Assembly (NCBI GenBank): GCA_002430755.1
Contig: DJCX01000032.1
Coordinates: 2,422-11,372, forward strand
DNA length: 8,951 nt
DNA from: Flavobacteriales bacterium UBA5939
GTDB taxonomy: Bacteria; Bacteroidota; Bacteroidia; Flavobacteriales; Schleiferiaceae
Reading direction: 5' to 3'
Shown: positions 6,602-8,951 of the stretch, piece by piece
Numbering within the stretch: the first letter of the stretch is position 1
Layout: every line of letters begins with the position of its first letter
Position numbers and translations under genes: made by a program
The notes under the pieces: model-generated
Told to the model about the DNA's origin: nothing
What the model saw: only the letters and a program-made list of their open reading frames with translations
Database searches by the model: none

Positions 6602-7108
6602 TTATTCAGCAGATTCTTCCTTAGTTTCCTCTACCGCTACCTCTTCAGTAGCTGTCTCAGCTGCAGGAGCTGGAGCTGCTTCTTCCGCAGTCGCTTTTGA
6701 ACGGCGGCTACGACGAGTAGTTTTCTTCTTCTCTTCTTTCGTGTACAATTCGTTGAAATCAACCAACTCTACCATGCACATCTCAGCGTTATCACCAAGA
6801 CGGTTACCCGTTTTGATAATACGAGTGTAGCCACCTGGACGGTCGCCCACTTTAGGACCTACTACAGTGAACAACTCAGTTACGGCATGTTTGTTTCTCA
6901 ATGCAGAGAATGCCGTACGACGGTTGTGTGTAGTATTTTCTTTCGCACGAGTAATCAGAGGCTCTACGAACTTACGTAGCTCTTTAGCCTTTTGCACAGT
7001 CGTGTTGATGCGCTTGTGCTCAATAAGAGAACCAGCCATGTTGCTCAACATCGCCTTTCTGTGCGCAGTCTTTCTACCGAGGTGATTATTTTTCTTACCG
7101 TGTCTCAT
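6602..7108 (-). CDS. rplQ: 50S ribosomal protein L17
   Basis: This is a large-subunit protein located near the peptide exit region. Residues 1-120 are the conserved L17 core: MRHGKKNNHLGRKTAHRKAM, an RINTTVQKAKELRKFVEPLIT helix region (broken here for length at about 33-53), and the end GDRPGGYTRIIKTGNRLGDNAEMCMVEL. Residues 121-168 are a tail beginning with a basic KKKTTRRSRRSK patch and ending in an acidic Ala/Pro/Glu run, an extension I know from Bacteroidota L17. The ATG is two bases after the rpoA stop, so translation is probably coupled. It is the last gene of the operon, followed by a terminator. Confidence 0.98.
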   Translation of the reverse strand: MRHGKKNNHLGRKTAHRKAMLSNMAGSLIEHKRINTTVQKAKELRKFVEPLITRAKENTTHNRRTAFSALRNKHAVTELFTVVGPKVGDRPGGYTRIIKTGNRLGDNAEMCMVELVDFNELYTKEEKKKTTRRSRRSKATAEEAAPAPAAETATEEVAVEETKEESAE

Positions 7109-7110
7109 TT

Positions 7111-8103
7111 TTATTCTTTATCGAGCTTGTATTTAGAAATATCCATTCCAAAGCTCAAGTTTTTACTATCAACTAATTCTTCCAATTCAGTAAGTGACTT
7201 CTTACCGAAGTTGCGGAACTTCATCAAATCTGACTTCGAGTACGTTACCAAATCTCCTAAGGTATCTACCTCTGCAGCCTTCAAACAGTTCAAAGCACGA
7301 ACGCTCAAGTCCATATCGTGAAGCTTAGTCTTCAACAACTGACGCATGTGCAATGCTTCTTCATCGTAGCTTTCAGTTTCAGCACTTTCTTCGTCCTCAA
7401 GACTAATGCGCTCATCGCTGAACAACATGAAGTGGTGAATCAAAATTTTAGCTGCTTCAGTTAGAGCATCTTTTGGTAGAATTGAACCATCAGTCTCAAT
7501 CTCCATAACTAACTTTTCAAAGTCAGTCTTCTGCTCTACACGATAGTTCTCAATAGAGTACTTCACGTTCTTGATTGGCGTGTAGATGCTGTCAAGAGCA
7601 ATAGTTCCGATCGGAGCATCTGCTTTCTTGTTCACTTCTGCACCAACATAACCACGACCCTTTTCGATCACCACTTCCATAGAAAGGTTCACGCTAGCGT
7701 CCATGTTACAGATCACCAAATCTGGGTTCAATACCTGGAATGAAGTAATGTGTGCCGCTAAATCGCCAGCTAGCAACTGCTCTTTACCGCTAACAGAGAA
7801 CTTTACAGTTTCTGTATCAACAGATTCGATTTGTTGCTTAAAGCGAACTTGCTTTAGGTTTAGAACAATTTCAGTTACATCTTCTACAACACCTTCAATT
7901 GTGCTGAATTCGTGATCTACGCCGTCAATTCTCAAAGAAGTCAAAGCGAATCCTTCAAGTCCTGAAAGCAATACTCTACGAAGTGCATTACCGACTGTTA
8001 AACCGTAGCCTGGCTCTAAAGGTCTGAACTCGAACTGACCATCTTTGTCAGTCGACGCGTTCATGATTACTTTATCCGGCTTTTGGAAATTAAGAATAGC
8101 CAT
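7111..8103 (-). CDS. rpoA: DNA-directed RNA polymerase subunit alpha
   Basis: This 330-residue subunit dimerises to nucleate core RNA polymerase assembly. The N-terminal domain (about 1-235) carries the GNALRRVLLSGLEG dimerisation/assembly region (38-51), the FSTIEGVVEDVTEIVLNLK block (66-84) and GRGYV (149-153). An acidic linker (about 233-250, EDEESAETESYDEEA) leads to the C-terminal domain (about 255-325). There the residues that contact promoter UP elements and activators in E. coli are preserved: R269 (E. coli R265), N272, C273, L274, K275, then G300, K302 and S303 in NFGKKSLTE. The gene starts 22 bases after rpsD and is followed two bases later by rplQ, the classic alpha-operon order. 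The leader is A/T-rich without a Shine-Dalgarno sequence. Confidence 0.98.
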   Translation of the reverse strand: MAILNFQKPDKVIMNASTDKDGQFEFRPLEPGYGLTVGNALRRVLLSGLEGFALTSLRIDGVDHEFSTIEGVVEDVTEIVLNLKQVRFKQQIESVDTETVKFSVSGKEQLLAGDLAAHITSFQVLNPDLVICNMDASVNLSMEVVIEKGRGYVGAEVNKKADAPIGTIALDSIYTPIKNVKYSIENYRVEQKTDFEKLVMEIETDGSILPKDALTEAAKILIHHFMLFSDERISLEDEESAETESYDEEALHMRQLLKTKLHDMDLSVRALNCLKAAEVDTLGDLVTYSKSDLMKFRNFGKKSLTELEELVDSKNLSFGMDISKYKLDKE

Positions 8104-8125
8104 ATTAAATGGGTATAAGGTGTTA

Positions 8126-8731
8126 TTATTTCGAGTACAATTCGACGATCAACTGCTCCTTGATATTCTCAGGGATTGCATCACGTGAAGGTACACTTAG
8201 GAAAGTTCCTTCCATTTTACTTTCGTTCCACTCCAACCATGGGTACTCGCCGTTGCTAGATGCAAGAGCATCAGCAATAACTACCAATGATTTAGACTTT
8301 TCACGAACGCCAATTACATCACCAGGCTTCACATTCATTGATGGAATGCTTGCAAGCTCTCCATTCAAAGTGATGTGACGGTGACCTACCAACTGACGTG
8401 CAGCATCACGAGTCTTACCAAGACCTAAACGGAATACTACGTTGTCAAGACGGCTCTCACAAAGTTGCAAAAGAACATCACCCGTTTTGCCTTTACTTCT
8501 AGACGCCTTGTCGAACATGTTTGCAAACTGACGCTCCAAAATACCGTAAGTGTATTTTGCTTTTTGCTTCTCTTGCAACTGAACTGCGTATTCGCTCTTC
8601 TTACCACGACGACGGGCATTACCGTGTTGTCCTGGAGCATATTTGCGCTTTTCGAAAGAGCTATCTGGGCCAAAGATAGGCTCGCCCATACGACGTGCAA
8701 TCTTTGTTTTTGGTCCTCTATATCTTGCCAT
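8126..8731 (-). CDS. rpsD: 30S ribosomal protein S4
   Basis: This 201-residue primary 16S rRNA-binding protein starts small-subunit assembly. The start MARYRGPKTKIARRMGE is typical. The N-terminal zinc-binding cysteines found in some bacteria are absent, so it is the cysteine-free form. APGQHG (32-37), the YGILERQF helix (62-69) and KGKTGDVLL (80-88) are conserved, and the S4 RNA-binding domain spans about 92-155 (SRLDNVVFRLGLGKTRDAAR, then QLVGHRHITLNG). The C-terminus ends in the usual LIVELYSK. It begins 22 bases after rpsK and precedes rpoA by 22 bases. S4 represses this operon in E. coli; I saw no evidence for or against that here. Confidence 0.98.
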   Translation of the reverse strand: MARYRGPKTKIARRMGEPIFGPDSSFEKRKYAPGQHGNARRRGKKSEYAVQLQEKQKAKYTYGILERQFANMFDKASRSKGKTGDVLLQLCESRLDNVVFRLGLGKTRDAARQLVGHRHITLNGELASIPSMNVKPGDVIGVREKSKSLVVIADALASSNGEYPWLEWNESKMEGTFLSVPSRDAIPENIKEQLIVELYSK

Positions 8732-8753
8732 AATACTTTTCTTCTACTAATTA

Positions 8754-8951
8754 TTAAACGCGACGTTTCTTAGGTGCACGACAACCGTTGTGAGGTGTTG
8801 GTGTGATGTCAATGATTTCTACCACTTCAATACCTAAGTTGTGCAAAGAACGGATAGCGCTCTCGCGACCGTTACCAGGACCCTTTACGTATGCTTTAAC
8901 TTTCTTCAAGCCCGCCTCAAGTGCAACGCGACCACAATCCTCTGCTGCCAT
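8754..8951 (-). CDS. rpsK: 30S ribosomal protein S11, C-terminal half (5' end outside window)
   Basis: The 65 visible residues are the C-terminal half of S11, a platform protein of about 129 residues that contacts 16S rRNA near the E site and the mRNA. The conserved blocks AAEDCGRVALEAGLKKV, VKGPGNGRESAIRSL and the C-terminus TPTPHNGCRAPKKRRV identify it. The Met codon at the extreme right edge is not the start: in the family a residue at this point lies inside the protein, within the helix that leads into AAEDCG. The reading frame continues beyond the window. The gene heads the visible rpsK-rpsD-rpoA-rplQ block; rpsM would be expected further upstream. Confidence 0.97.
   Translation of the reverse strand: MAAEDCGRVALEAGLKKVKAYVKGPGNGRESAIRSLHNLGIEVVEIIDITPTPHNGCRAPKKRRV

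Noticed and set aside
8437..8700. 87-codon minus-strand frame inside rpsD
   Set aside because: An out-of-frame shadow of the certain S4 gene.
8949..8951. ATG at the right edge as the start of a 65-residue protein
   Set aside because: The sequence is the C-terminal half of S11 and this Met is internal; the gene continues outside the window.
1..8951. Search for a new or accessory system, mobile element, CRISPR array, tRNA or riboswitch
   Set aside because: Nearly all sequence is accounted for by well-known housekeeping genes; no long repeats, integrase or transposase fragments, tRNA-like cloverleaf or unexplained gap over 300 bases was seen.

Overview
The window is a stretch of ordinary chromosome from a member of the Bacteroidota, most likely Flavobacteriia or a close relative. 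The evidence is the gene order rpsK-rpsD-rpoA-rplQ-carA-eno-citrate synthase, which I recall as common in that class, the lack of Shine-Dalgarno sequences before the starts with A/T-rich leaders instead, a perfect Bacteroidota-type -7 promoter box (TAnnTTTG) before rpsA, an acidic Ala/Pro/Glu-rich tail on L17, and a six-domain S1 with a long acidic N-terminus. All genes lie on the minus strand, so transcription runs from high to low coordinates.

Layout in the direction of transcription. (1) 8951-6602 is the end of the spc/alpha ribosomal operon: the C-terminal half of rpsK (cut by the window edge), rpsD, rpoA and rplQ, with gaps of 22, 22 and 2 bases, closed by an intrinsic terminator at 6557-6521. 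(2) 6506-2759 is a metabolic cluster of carA (carbamoyl-phosphate synthase small subunit), eno (enolase) and a citrate synthase that closely resembles the mitochondrial type. Its gaps are 37 and 15 bases and it ends in a strong terminator at 2735-2705. (3) 2551-683 is rpsA (ribosomal protein S1), a single gene with its own 5' region of about 150 bases and its own terminator at 655-625. (4) 596-1 (or from 623) is the first half of a Nif3/YqfO-family dinuclear metal protein that continues past the left edge.

Functionally the window joins translation (S11, S4, L17, S1) and transcription (RNA polymerase alpha) with central metabolism (enolase, citrate synthase) and the first step of pyrimidine/arginine synthesis (CarA). 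Two terminators sit almost against the start of the next co-directional gene (14 bases before carA, 28 before nif3). This leaves no obvious room for a separate promoter and suggests partial read-through.

I found no mobile element, CRISPR array, tRNA, rRNA, defence system or uncharacterised gene cassette, and no intergenic stretch over 300 bases. Nothing here is clearly a new biological system. The points most worth a look are the mitochondrial-like citrate synthase, the terminator/start arrangement before carA and nif3, and the structured leader of rpsA.
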